Assembly (NCBI RefSeq): GCF_040546595.1
Contig: NZ_JBEPOB010000001.1
Coordinates: 751,501 to 815,500 of the forward strand
Source of the DNA: Bosea sp. OAE506
GTDB taxonomy: Bacteria; Pseudomonadota; Alphaproteobacteria; Rhizobiales; Beijerinckiaceae
Direction of reading: 5' to 3'
DNA length: 64,000 bases
In this document: one piece after another, positions 54,573 to 64,000 of the stretch
Position numbering within the stretch: the stretch's first letter is position 1
Layout: every line of letters starts with the position of its first letter
The notes under the pieces: model-generated
The model's input: only the letters and a program-made list of their open reading frames with translations
Told to the model about the DNA's origin: nothing
Database searches by the model: none
Made by a program: the position numbers and the translations under genes

Positions 54573-54589
54573 GGGCTCGGTCCGAGCCC
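54573..54589 (-). terminator. Hairpin between regB and regA
   Basis: GGGCTCG-GTC-CGAGCCC: perfect seven-base-pair stem in the 76-base gap downstream of regB and 18 bases before the regA start. No T-tract; may adjust the ratio of kinase to regulator. Confidence 0.35.
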
Positions 54590-54631
54590 CGGCAGCGCGG
54601 CCTCTGCCGCAACGCATGGTGGGATCGGCCC

Positions 54632-55987
54632 TCATGAGCCAACTCCATGTGGTATCGCGAGGTCCACCTTTGAAGCCCCGGCGGGCGGCAGATCCGCCTC
54701 GAAGGCGGCGCGCAGCCATGTCATGCTGACACAGGCGCCGCTGGCGGGCTCCGGGCGGTTGGAAAATGCGATCGCCGCCCCGCCGCGCTCGAGCAGCGTC
54801 TTGGCGATGAAGAGCCCGAGGCCGAGGCCGCCGCCGGCCCGGTTCTCGCCGGCGCCGTGGGTCAGATACGGGTCTCCCGCCCGCATCAGCACGTCGGGCG
54901 GAAAGCCGGGGCCGTCATCGGCGATGGTGAGCATCACATGGTCCTGGTTCCACTCGGCCGTGATCGTCACGGTCGAGCGGGCGAAATCGACTGCGTTGTC
55001 TACGATGTTGCCGAGCCCATAGATCATGCCGGGGTTGCGACGGCAGACCGGCTCGGGCTTCTCGCCCTGCAGGACGATCTCGAAGGGCACACCGAAGGGC
55101 CGCTGCGGCCCGGCCGCCTCCTCGATCAGCAGCCGCAGGCTGAGCTGGTGGAGCGGCCCGGCCTCGTCGTCCTGGAGCGAGGTGAGCTTGCCGAGGATGC
55201 CGCGGCAGCGCTCGACCTGCTCGCGCAGCAACGCAATGTCCTCGGCCATCTCGCCCTCCGGCGGCGCCAGACGCGACAGTTCCTTCGAGACGAGGGCGAT
55301 GGTGGCGAGCGGCGTGCCCAGTTCATGAGCAGCGGCCGCGGCCAGGCCATCGAGCTGCGAGAGGTGCTGCTCGCGCGCCAGGACCAGCTCGGTCGCCGCG
55401 AGCGCATCCGAGAGATCGCGGGCCTCCTTGGCGACGCGCCAGGCATAGATGCCGGTGAAACCCAGCCCGAGCACGAGCGCGACCCAGCTGCCGAGCTGGT
55501 AGTGCAGCGGCAGCACGGGGCGATCGGGCCCGGCCCAGGGCAGCGGCCAGTGCGTGACGCTGACCAGCGTCGCAAGCGCAATGGCGAGGCCGCCCAGCAG
55601 CAGCGTCCGCTGCGGGGGAAGCGCGGTCGCGGAGATCATCACCGGGGCCAGCAAAAGGATCGAAAACGGGTTCTGCAGCCCTCCGGTGAGGTAAAGCAGC
55701 ACCGAGAGCTGGACGATATCGAAGGCCAGCAGCGCCGTCGCCGCCCCCGGCTGCAGCCGGTGATTCAACGGAAACCGGATGCGCAGCGCGATATTGAGCC
55801 AGGAGGACACGGCAATCGCGGTGAAGCACCAGCCGAAGGGCAGCGGGTAGCCCAGGCCGAAATGGACGCCGGCCACGGCGAGGCTCTGGCCGGCGATGGC
55901 GAGCCAGCGCAGGCGCACGAGCGTGTCGAGGCGAAGCTGGCGGTTGACCCGGCCGAAGGCGGGGCGAGTGGCGTCTGCGGGGATCAT
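54632..55987 (-). CDS. regB: Redox sensor histidine kinase RegB/ActS/PrrB
   Basis: 451 residues. Six membrane helices (about 25-190) with the ubiquinone-binding heptad GGLQNPF between helices 3 and 4; H-box AAAHELGTPLATI with His221; the conserved redox cysteine Cys261 in EQVERCRGILGKL; ATPase boxes NIVDNAVDFA, DDGPGFP and GGGLGLGLFIA. It autophosphorylates under reducing conditions and passes phosphate to RegA. ATG 55987 chosen; the frame continues open antisense to phaZ but without similarity. Confidence 0.95.
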   Translation of the reverse strand: MIPADATRPAFGRVNRQLRLDTLVRLRWLAIAGQSLAVAGVHFGLGYPLPFGWCFTAIAVSSWLNIALRIRFPLNHRLQPGAATALLAFDIVQLSVLLYLTGGLQNPFSILLLAPVMISATALPPQRTLLLGGLAIALATLVSVTHWPLPWAGPDRPVLPLHYQLGSWVALVLGLGFTGIYAWRVAKEARDLSDALAATELVLAREQHLSQLDGLAAAAAHELGTPLATIALVSKELSRLAPPEGEMAEDIALLREQVERCRGILGKLTSLQDDEAGPLHQLSLRLLIEEAAGPQRPFGVPFEIVLQGEKPEPVCRRNPGMIYGLGNIVDNAVDFARSTVTITAEWNQDHVMLTIADDGPGFPPDVLMRAGDPYLTHGAGENRAGGGLGLGLFIAKTLLERGGAAIAFSNRPEPASGACVSMTWLRAAFEADLPPAGASKVDLAIPHGVGS

Positions 55988-56173
55988 GCGCGGAGACGAT
56001 CCTGCGGCAGGTCGGGGGTCAAGCGGGTTCTCCGGAATGCGATGAACTGTGAGCGAGCGGGGCAGGAGTGAAATCTTAGCCTTTTGCAGGGTTGTATGAG
56101 AACAAATTGGGCATAGGGTGCGTTGCTGTTGCGGCGCATCATTCCTGCTGCGCCGCCCGAAGGACAAAAACGT

Positions 56174-57490
56174 ATGTATGGTGCCGCCATGTCGTTCGCC
56201 TACCATGCCTATGAAGCGGCTCACATGATGCTCGGACCGGCGCGAGGGGTTTCGGATGCGATGCATCTCGCCTTCCGCAACCCGGCCAATCCGCTGACCT
56301 ACACCCCGATGGGGCGCACCATCGCCGCCTCCTGCGAATTGTTCGAGCGGACGACGCGCCGCTACGGCAAGCCAGCCTTCGGCCTGGCGGAGACGACGAT
56401 CAACGGCGTCAAGGTCGCGGTCGAGGAGCGCGTGGTCTGGGAGCGGCCCTTCTGCCGCATGGTCTATTTCGACCGCCGCATCGAGGGCCGCCGCAAGCCG
56501 CAGCCCAAGGTCCTGATCGTCGCCCCGATGTCGGGCCATTACGCGACGCTGCTGCGCGGCACGGTCGAGGCCTTCCTGCCCGGGCACGAGGTCTACATCA
56601 CCGACTGGGTCGATGCCCGTCTGGTGCCGATGATGGCGGGCCGCTTCGATCTCGACGATTACATCGACTACGTCATCGCCATGCTGCAGATGCTCGGGCC
56701 GGAGACGCATGTCATGGCCGTCTGCCAGCCTTCCGTGCCGGTGCTGGCGGCTGCCGCCCGGATGGAGGCCGAGGGCGACGCCTGTGCGCCGCGCTCGATG
56801 ACGCTGATGGGCGGGCCGATCGACACCCGCCGCTCGCCCACCGCAGTCAACTGCCTGGCGATGGAGCGCGGGACGGACTGGTTCCGCCGCAACTGCATCA
56901 CCAAGGTGCCCTTCCCGCATCCCGGCACCTTCCGCGACGTCTATCCGGGCTTCATGCAGCTCTCCGGCTTCATGGCGATGAACATCGACCGGCATGTCAG
57001 CGCCCATTACGAGATGTACAAGCACCTGATCGCGGGCGACGGAGACTCGGCGGAGAAGCATCGCGACTTCTACGACGAGTACATGGCGGTGATGGATCTC
57101 ACCGCCGAGTTCTATCTCCAGACCGTGGAGACCGTCTTCGTCGAGCATGCGCTGCCCAAGGGCACGATGATGCATCGCGACAAGCCGGTAGACTGCACGG
57201 CCATCCGTCGCGTCGCGCTGATGACGGTCGAGGGCGAGAAGGACGACATCTCCGGCGTCGGCCAGACCCAGGCCGCCCATGATCTCTGCCCGAACATCCC
57301 CGACGACAAGCGCGTGCACTATCTGCAGATGGGCGTCGGCCATTACGGCGTCTTCAACGGCTCGCGCTTCCGCTCCGAGATCGCCCCGCGCATCGCCGAT
57401 TTCATGCTGACGCTGGACATGGAGGCGGCCAAGAGCCGCCGGGACGCCAGCGCCACGGAGGCGCGCAAGGGGCTCAAGGTCGCGAGCTGA
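56174..57490 (+). CDS. phaZ: Intracellular polyhydroxyalkanoate depolymerase
   Basis: 438 residues, PhaZ type I intracellular depolymerase of the alpha/beta-hydrolase fold. Nucleophile is Cys184 in VCQPSVPV, the family's lipase-box variant; VLIVAPMSGHYATLLRGTVE and VYITDWVDARLVP are conserved; the C-terminal GHYGVFNGSRF has the catalytic His. It degrades native PHB granules in the cytoplasm. ATG 56174 has AGGA nine bases upstream. A strong bidirectional terminator follows. Confidence 0.95.
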   Translation: MYGAAMSFAYHAYEAAHMMLGPARGVSDAMHLAFRNPANPLTYTPMGRTIAASCELFERTTRRYGKPAFGLAETTINGVKVAVEERVVWERPFCRMVYFDRRIEGRRKPQPKVLIVAPMSGHYATLLRGTVEAFLPGHEVYITDWVDARLVPMMAGRFDLDDYIDYVIAMLQMLGPETHVMAVCQPSVPVLAAAARMEAEGDACAPRSMTLMGGPIDTRRSPTAVNCLAMERGTDWFRRNCITKVPFPHPGTFRDVYPGFMQLSGFMAMNIDRHVSAHYEMYKHLIAGDGDSAEKHRDFYDEYMAVMDLTAEFYLQTVETVFVEHALPKGTMMHRDKPVDCTAIRRVALMTVEGEKDDISGVGQTQAAHDLCPNIPDDKRVHYLQMGVGHYGVFNGSRFRSEIAPRIADFMLTLDMEAAKSRRDASATEARKGLKVAS

Positions 57491-57551
57491 GGCAAGGCCC
57501 GGCCGCTTCGGCGCCCGCGCATAGCGGGTCCCAGGCGCCGCTCGAAGACAG

Positions 57552-57587
57552 GAAAACGCCCGCCGGTCGCAACCGGCGGGCGTTTTC
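57552..57587. terminator. Bidirectional rho-independent terminator
   Basis: GAAAACGCCCGCCGGT, loop CGCA, ACCGGCGGGCGTTTTC: a perfect sixteen-base-pair stem with A-tract on the left and T-tract on the right, so it works in both directions. It lies between the convergent phaZ (+) and the antiporter gene (-). Confidence 0.92.
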
Positions 57588-57597
57588 GTTCGAGGGC

Positions 57598-59022
57598 TCA
57601 GCGGAAGAAGATAACCGTCTGGAGCAGGAAGATCGGGATCAGGATCGCGCCCGACCAGGCCATGTAGCCGAAGAAGCTCGGCATCTTCACCTTCCGGTCC
57701 TTGGCGATGGCGTAGACCATGAAGTTCGGCGCATTGCCGATATAGGTGTTGGCGCCCATGAAGACCGCGCCCGCCGAGACCGCCGCCAGCGTCAGCGCGC
57801 CCGTCGTCATCAGCACCTTGGGATCGCCGCCCGCGAGCTCGAAGAAGACGAGATAGGTCGGTGCATTGTCGAGGAAGGACGACAGCAGGCCCGTCATCCA
57901 GAAATAGGCGACGGTGTTGTGGCTGCCGTCGGGATTGGTGACCAGCGCGACGAGGCCGGAGAAGGCGCCGTTGCGGCCGGCCTGCAGCATCGCCAGCACG
58001 GGAATGATGCAGACGAAGATGCCCGCGAAGAGCTTGGCGACCTCCTTGATCGGCCCCCAGCTGAACTCGTTGCCGGCCCGCACCGGGTTGGGCGTCAGCT
58101 TCAGCGAGAGGCCGGCGAGGGCGAGCAGCACGACGTCGCGCACGAGGTTCTGGAGTTCCACCTTCGAGCCGAGGATGTCGAAGGCGATGCCCGGCTTCCA
58201 GCTCGCCGACATCAGGATCGCGGCGATGACGCCCCCGAGCAGGACGAAATTGACCTTGCCGTAGAGCTTGATGTCGCGGTCGGGCGTCGGGTCCTTCAGC
58301 GAGGGCATCCCCTCTTCCCGGCGGTAGAACCAGGTGTCGAGGGCGTAGAACGCCGCCAACAGGATGGCGACGGCGAGCCCCGTCTCCGGCAGCAGATGCG
58401 TCGTCGTCCAGAAGAAATCGACCCCGCGCAGGAAGCCGAGGAAGAGCGGCGGGTCGCCGAGCGGCGTCAGCGAGCCGCCGATGTTCGAGACGAGGAAGAT
58501 GAAGAACACGACCACATGGACGTTGTGGCGGCGGCTGTCATTCGCGCGCAGGACAGGCCGGATCATGATGATCGAGGCCCCCGTCGTGCCGACAAAGCTC
58601 GCCATCAGCGTGCCGATCGCCAGCAGGGCGGTGTTGGTGGCAGGCGTGCCGTGCAGATTGCCCATGATCAGGATGCCGCCGGCGATGGTGAACAGGGCAA
58701 ACAGCAGGATGATGAAGGGGATGTATTCGAGCAGGGCGGTGTGGGCGAGCGCCCCCAGCGCAGGCTCGACGCCGCGCAGCGCGACAAGCGGGATCAGCAC
58801 CAGCGCCGCCCAGACAAAGGCGAACTTGCCGTAGTTCAGCTCCCAGAAATGCGGGAAGAGGATCGGGCCCAGCGCGATCGAGAGCAGCATGCCGGCGAAG
58901 GGCAGCGCCCAGAGCACGCCCATCGAGGCACCGTCGATGCCGGTGGCCGCGAGGGCCGGCCCGGCGGGCAGGCATAGCAGGACGGCAGCGGCGAGCCCCG
59001 CCAGACCGGTGTTCTTGGCCAT
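57598..59022 (-). CDS. nhaD: NhaD-type sodium:proton antiporter
   Basis: 474 residues, about twelve helices, ion-transporter superfamily. A signal-like first helix, then FPHFWELNYGKFAFVWAAL, GTTGASIIMIRPVLRAN, FLVSNIGGSLTPLGDPPLFLGFL and SSFLDNAPTYLVFFELAGG. These patches are typical of NhaD/arsenite-permease-like antiporters. It exchanges Na+ for protons; other anions cannot be excluded. Convergent with phaZ and divergent from the glutamine amidotransferase. Confidence 0.85.
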   Translation of the reverse strand: MAKNTGLAGLAAAVLLCLPAGPALAATGIDGASMGVLWALPFAGMLLSIALGPILFPHFWELNYGKFAFVWAALVLIPLVALRGVEPALGALAHTALLEYIPFIILLFALFTIAGGILIMGNLHGTPATNTALLAIGTLMASFVGTTGASIIMIRPVLRANDSRRHNVHVVVFFIFLVSNIGGSLTPLGDPPLFLGFLRGVDFFWTTTHLLPETGLAVAILLAAFYALDTWFYRREEGMPSLKDPTPDRDIKLYGKVNFVLLGGVIAAILMSASWKPGIAFDILGSKVELQNLVRDVVLLALAGLSLKLTPNPVRAGNEFSWGPIKEVAKLFAGIFVCIIPVLAMLQAGRNGAFSGLVALVTNPDGSHNTVAYFWMTGLLSSFLDNAPTYLVFFELAGGDPKVLMTTGALTLAAVSAGAVFMGANTYIGNAPNFMVYAIAKDRKVKMPSFFGYMAWSGAILIPIFLLQTVIFFR

Positions 59023-59193
59023 CCCCCGCCCCACTCGTCTCGTGCCTGTCGCAATCCGTCGAGCGACGGTTATACGATGGCTCGGATGGCGGCAACCGGG
59101 CCGGGAGCACGGGCATCCGGGTTTGCCATCGCTGCGATTCGCGAGAATAATCTTCTCCGCGCAGCGCGGACTTCGCGCGATTCGGACCCGCCC

Positions 59194-59982
59194 ATGTGTC
59201 GTTTTCTGGCCTATTCCGGCGCGCCGGTCTTCCTCGAGGATCTCGTCGCGGCGCCGTGTCATTCGCTGATCCACCAGTCGCTCCATGCGGCTGAGGCGAA
59301 GACGGGGACGAATGGCGACGGTTTCGGCGTTGGCTGGTATGGCGAACGTCCCGAGCCCGGCCAGTATCGCGAGGTGCGCCCGGCCTGGTCGGACGAGAAC
59401 CTGCTCTCGATTGCCCGGCAGGTCCGCTCCCCGCTCTTCTTCGCGCATGTCCGGGCCGCGACCGGCACGGCCACGACGCGGGCGAACTGCCACCCCTTCG
59501 CCCATGGCCGGCATCTCTTCATGCATAACGGCCAGATCGGCGGCTATGGCCTGATCCGCCGCCGCCTCGAGGGGCTGATTCCGGATTCGCTTTATGCCGC
59601 CCGGGTCGGGACGACCGATTCGGAGGCGCTGTTCCTGCTCGTCCTGGCGCGCATCGAGGCCGGGATGGCACCGTCTGCAGCGCTGGCGGCGGCGCTCGGC
59701 GATGCGCTGGACCTGATGCGGCAGGCGGGCACGACCGAGCCCCTGCGCTGTGCCGCCGCCCTCTCCGACGGCGAGACGATCCATGCCGTCCGCTGGGCCT
59801 CGGACGGCAAGCCGCCGAGCCTTTATGTCTGCCAGCGCTCCGACAGCGTCGTGGTCGCCTCCGAGCCCGTCGATGCGGCGCGCGAATGCTGGCAACCGCT
59901 GGCCGGCAGCGCGCTCGTGACGGTGAAGGCGGGAACCGTGACCATCGCGCCCTTCGAGATCGGGCTCGCCGCAGCGGCCTGA
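59194..59982 (+). CDS. Class II glutamine amidotransferase (YafJ/EgtC-like)
   Basis: 262 residues. After Met removal, Cys2 (MCRFLAYSG) is the N-terminal nucleophile; TNGDGFGVGWYGE, FFAHVRAATGT and NCHPFAHGRHLFMHNGQI form the glutaminase site. There is no synthetase domain and no ergothioneine genes are nearby, so the acceptor is unknown. The frame is open upstream but the Cys must be N-terminal, which fixes the start. Confidence 0.9.
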   Translation: MCRFLAYSGAPVFLEDLVAAPCHSLIHQSLHAAEAKTGTNGDGFGVGWYGERPEPGQYREVRPAWSDENLLSIARQVRSPLFFAHVRAATGTATTRANCHPFAHGRHLFMHNGQIGGYGLIRRRLEGLIPDSLYAARVGTTDSEALFLLVLARIEAGMAPSAALAAALGDALDLMRQAGTTEPLRCAAALSDGETIHAVRWASDGKPPSLYVCQRSDSVVVASEPVDAARECWQPLAGSALVTVKAGTVTIAPFEIGLAAAA

Positions 59983-60257
59983 CTCCGAGATTTCGGCGGG
60001 CCGGATGAACCCGAAGGGGGGCTCGCGCGATTAACGACTGGTCGCTGCATCGCGGCTGCACACCTCGCCGCCCCGATCCACCCCTCCCAAAGGCCATCGG
60101 GGCGGCGATTCCGCTTTAGCGATTCGGCGCGATGGTTGCAGGCCGGCGCGCCGTGCCCGCCCGACGATTGTGCGGGGAGCAGAAGCGCGACCTGATGGCC
60201 GGGCCTCGGAGGCTTCCGGACGGCCCGGGGAAGATGTCAGAGATCTGAGAGGGGAGA

Positions 60258-60333
<76 letters not shown>

Positions 60334-60526
60334 ACTCTCAGCCGGCGGACATGGGGGTCGGCCGGGGTCTTATTCGGTTCCGGAAGGCCGGGCTTTCGCC
60401 TCGGAGGATCCAGGAACCGGGCGCCGCGTCAGCGGCGAAGCGCTCTATAGGCGGGAGCGGAGGAAGACTCAAGCACCGATTGTCGCTCGATCGTCATTCT
60501 TTTTCGCCGCTCCGGCGAGGGTGGGC

Positions 60527-60928
60527 TCAGACGTCCTCGTCGCCCTCGATGTCGCCATCGATCAGGTCGGCGACGTCGTCATCGCCTTCCTCGTCCTCTT
60601 CCAGGAAGGTGTCGTCATCGGGCGCGACGTCGTCTTCGACCTCGATGTCGTCCTCGCTGGTGACGACGGCGTCCTTCTCGGTCGCCTCGGCATCGGCCTC
60701 GTCGAGCGAGACGAGCTCGACCGCGCTGTCGGCGGCCTCGACCTCATCCTCGTCCTCGTCGGACTTGGCCGCAACGGCAGCCGCCGCGGCCTTGGCCTGT
60801 GGCTCGAACATCGAGCGCGGATAGGACTGTCCCGTGTAAGGCGAGACGATCGGATCCTTGTTCAGGTCGTAGAATTTGCGCCCCGTCGTCGGGCAAACGC
60901 GCTTGGTGCCAAGTTCCGGTTTCGCCAC
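60527..60928 (-). CDS. FYDLN-motif acidic protein (TIGR02300 family)
   Basis: 133 residues. The N-terminal 45 residues are conserved: LGTKRVCPTTGRKFYDLNKD and PIVSPYTGQSYPRSMFEP. The rest is a low-complexity acidic tail (runs of Asp/Glu such as EEDEEGDDD). The Cys near the start may bind a ligand, but the function of this alphaproteobacterial family is unknown. Divergent from aroA. Confidence 0.92.
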   Translation of the reverse strand: MAKPELGTKRVCPTTGRKFYDLNKDPIVSPYTGQSYPRSMFEPQAKAAAAAVAAKSDEDEDEVEAADSAVELVSLDEADAEATEKDAVVTSEDDIEVEDDVAPDDDTFLEEDEEGDDDVADLIDGDIEGDEDV

Positions 60929-61073
60929 TGCGTCGGACCTTCAATCAATCATGTTCTGAAAAGCAGGCGCGTCCGTTAGTCGGGGCGGCCGGCGCTGTCA
61001 AATGCTGATTCGCCCGCATGGTGCAGGAACGGTGCCGCGGCGGGTGCCGGGAGGCCGCCCAACGCGGACGTGA

Positions 61074-63151
<2,078 letters not shown>

Positions 63152-63226
63152 CTGCGTGCCTTTAGGGCTTGGACAGAATCAAAACCGGGCGCACAGTTTC
63201 GTCACGACGGGATGACGGAGGTGGCG

Positions 63227-64000
63227 ATGCGGCGTTGGCTGTACGGTCTCTTGAGTCTGGCGGCCGCGGGATTTGTCTCCGCCGCCGCCCTTTCCCAGCC
63301 GGCTGCCGGCCCGCCCGAAGAGGTCGATGTCGCGCTCGTTCTTGCGGTCGACGTCTCGTTCTCGATGGATCTCGACGAGCTCGCCCTGCAGCGCAACGGC
63401 TATATCGAGGCCTTCCGGTCCAAGCCGCTGCACGACGCCATCGCCAAGGGCGCGATCGGCAAGATCGCGGTGACCTATTTCGAATGGGCGGGCGGGCATT
63501 TCCAGCACATCGTCAAGCCCTGGACGATCATCGACACGCCCGCCTCGGCCATCGCCTTCGCCGAGGAACTCGGCGAGGCGCAGACACGGCGCGGACGCCG
63601 CACCTCGATCTCGGCGGCGATCGACACGGCCGTGCAGCTGCTCGAGCAGGCCAATGTCACGCCGATGCGCAAGGTGATCGACATCTCCGGGGACGGCGCC
63701 AACAATGACGGACGCCCCGTGACCGTCGCCCGCGACGAGGCCGCCGCCAAGGGCATCAGCATCAACGGGCTGCCGGTGATGCTGAAGCAGGCGAGCTATT
63801 TCGACATCGACAATCTCGACGTCTACTACAAGGACTGCGTCGTCACCGGGCCCGGCGCCTTCGTGATCCCGATCCGCGAACGGCACCAGTTTGTCGATGC
63901 GACGCGCACCAAGCTGATCCGCGAGATCGCCGAGATGCCCCGCGACGGCGAGGCGGTGGTTCAGAAAGCGCAGTCGACGGGAAACAACGCCAGCTGCCTG
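63227..64000 (+). CDS. DUF1194 von Willebrand factor A-like protein (3' end outside window)
   Basis: 258 codons are present, open to the right edge. Signal peptide RRWLYGLLSLAAAGFVSAAA, then a vWA-type domain with the metal site DVSFSMDLDE (DxSxS), the DISGDGANNDGRP late loop and Thr in RRGRRTSISAAI. It is probably exported and binds a partner via a metal ion. Function of the DUF1194 family is unknown. ATG 63227 follows GGAGG about six bases upstream. Confidence 0.88.
   Translation, partial: MRRWLYGLLSLAAAGFVSAAALSQPAAGPPEEVDVALVLAVDVSFSMDLDELALQRNGYIEAFRSKPLHDAIAKGAIGKIAVTYFEWAGGHFQHIVKPWTIIDTPASAIAFAEELGEAQTRRGRRTSISAAIDTAVQLLEQANVTPMRKVIDISGDGANNDGRPVTVARDEAAAKGISINGLPVMLKQASYFDIDNLDVYYKDCVVTGPGAFVIPIRERHQFVDATRTKLIREIAEMPRDGEAVVQKAQSTGNNASCL

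Noticed and set aside
55988-57343. Open extension of regB upstream, antisense to phaZ
   Set aside because: RegB proteins start near the ATG at 55987, and phaZ on the other strand has all family motifs.

Overview
The window is one contiguous, gene-dense, GC-rich chromosome segment from an alphaproteobacterium. The gene set (RegB/RegA redox two-component pair, MmcB, a FYDLN-motif acidic protein, a complete Cpa/Tad pilus locus, a CatIJ-PcaHG catechol/protocatechuate operon, intracellular PHA depolymerase) fits the Hyphomicrobiales. A Bosea-like organism is my best guess; this is inference from gene content and not a database match. No insertion sequence, prophage, CRISPR array, rRNA or origin was seen.

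Layout. 1-5.8 kb: a Bcr/CflA-type efflux pump (cut by the left edge), a tail-anchored unknown, a UPF0104-type flippase-like membrane protein, an unknown Rossmann-like protein next to an SbmA/YddA-type ABC protein whose ATPase motifs are badly eroded, and a small basic protein. 5.8-12 kb: malic enzyme fused to a phosphotransacetylase-like domain, then two paralogous chemoreceptors with a 5TM-LytS-like sensor, PAS and MCP output. 12-17.7 kb: mutS, an NlpC/P60 peptidase, a MarR regulator and an M17 aminopeptidase.

17.7-30.3 kb is the Tad/Flp pilus locus: tadD lipoprotein (+), then on the minus strand (transcribed right to left) two nearly identical flp pilins, cpaA, cpaB, cpaC, cpaD, cpaE, cpaF, tadB, tadC, and on the right flank a stand-alone secretin-N-domain protein and two TadE-like pseudopilins (+). 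The two pilin genes are only 57 codons long. Matches or near-matches to the CtrA box (TTAA-N7-TTAAC) lie upstream of four of its transcription units.

30.3-38.4 kb: a retropepsin-like protease, ribokinase and 2-dehydro-3-deoxygalactonokinase, then the catI-catJ-pcaH-pcaG operon for the lower beta-ketoadipate pathway with a divergent IclR regulator and a candidate operator between them, an aldose 1-epimerase, and an L,D-transpeptidase gene broken by a one-base frameshift. 38.5-46.9 kb: TauE/SafE exporter, Tat-exported beta-carbonic anhydrase divergent from an unknown winged-helix regulator, hisF-hisE, coaA, a YqaA-like membrane protein, RidA, an unknown TPR-like protein and a PLP aminotransferase.

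47-64 kb: cobQ, a TetR regulator, a WbpM-type nucleotide-sugar dehydratase convergent with a sugar epimerase/WecA-like transferase pair (envelope polysaccharide), mmcB, regA-regB, phaZ, an NhaD-type antiporter, a class II glutamine amidotransferase, tRNA-Ala(GGC), the FYDLN protein, aroA-cmk, and a DUF1194 von Willebrand-type protein cut by the right edge. Almost everything is ordinary chromosomal core; the most unusual items are the degenerate ABC ATPase, the two 5TM-LYT chemoreceptors, the pilin duplication with its regulatory sites, and the frameshifted transpeptidase.
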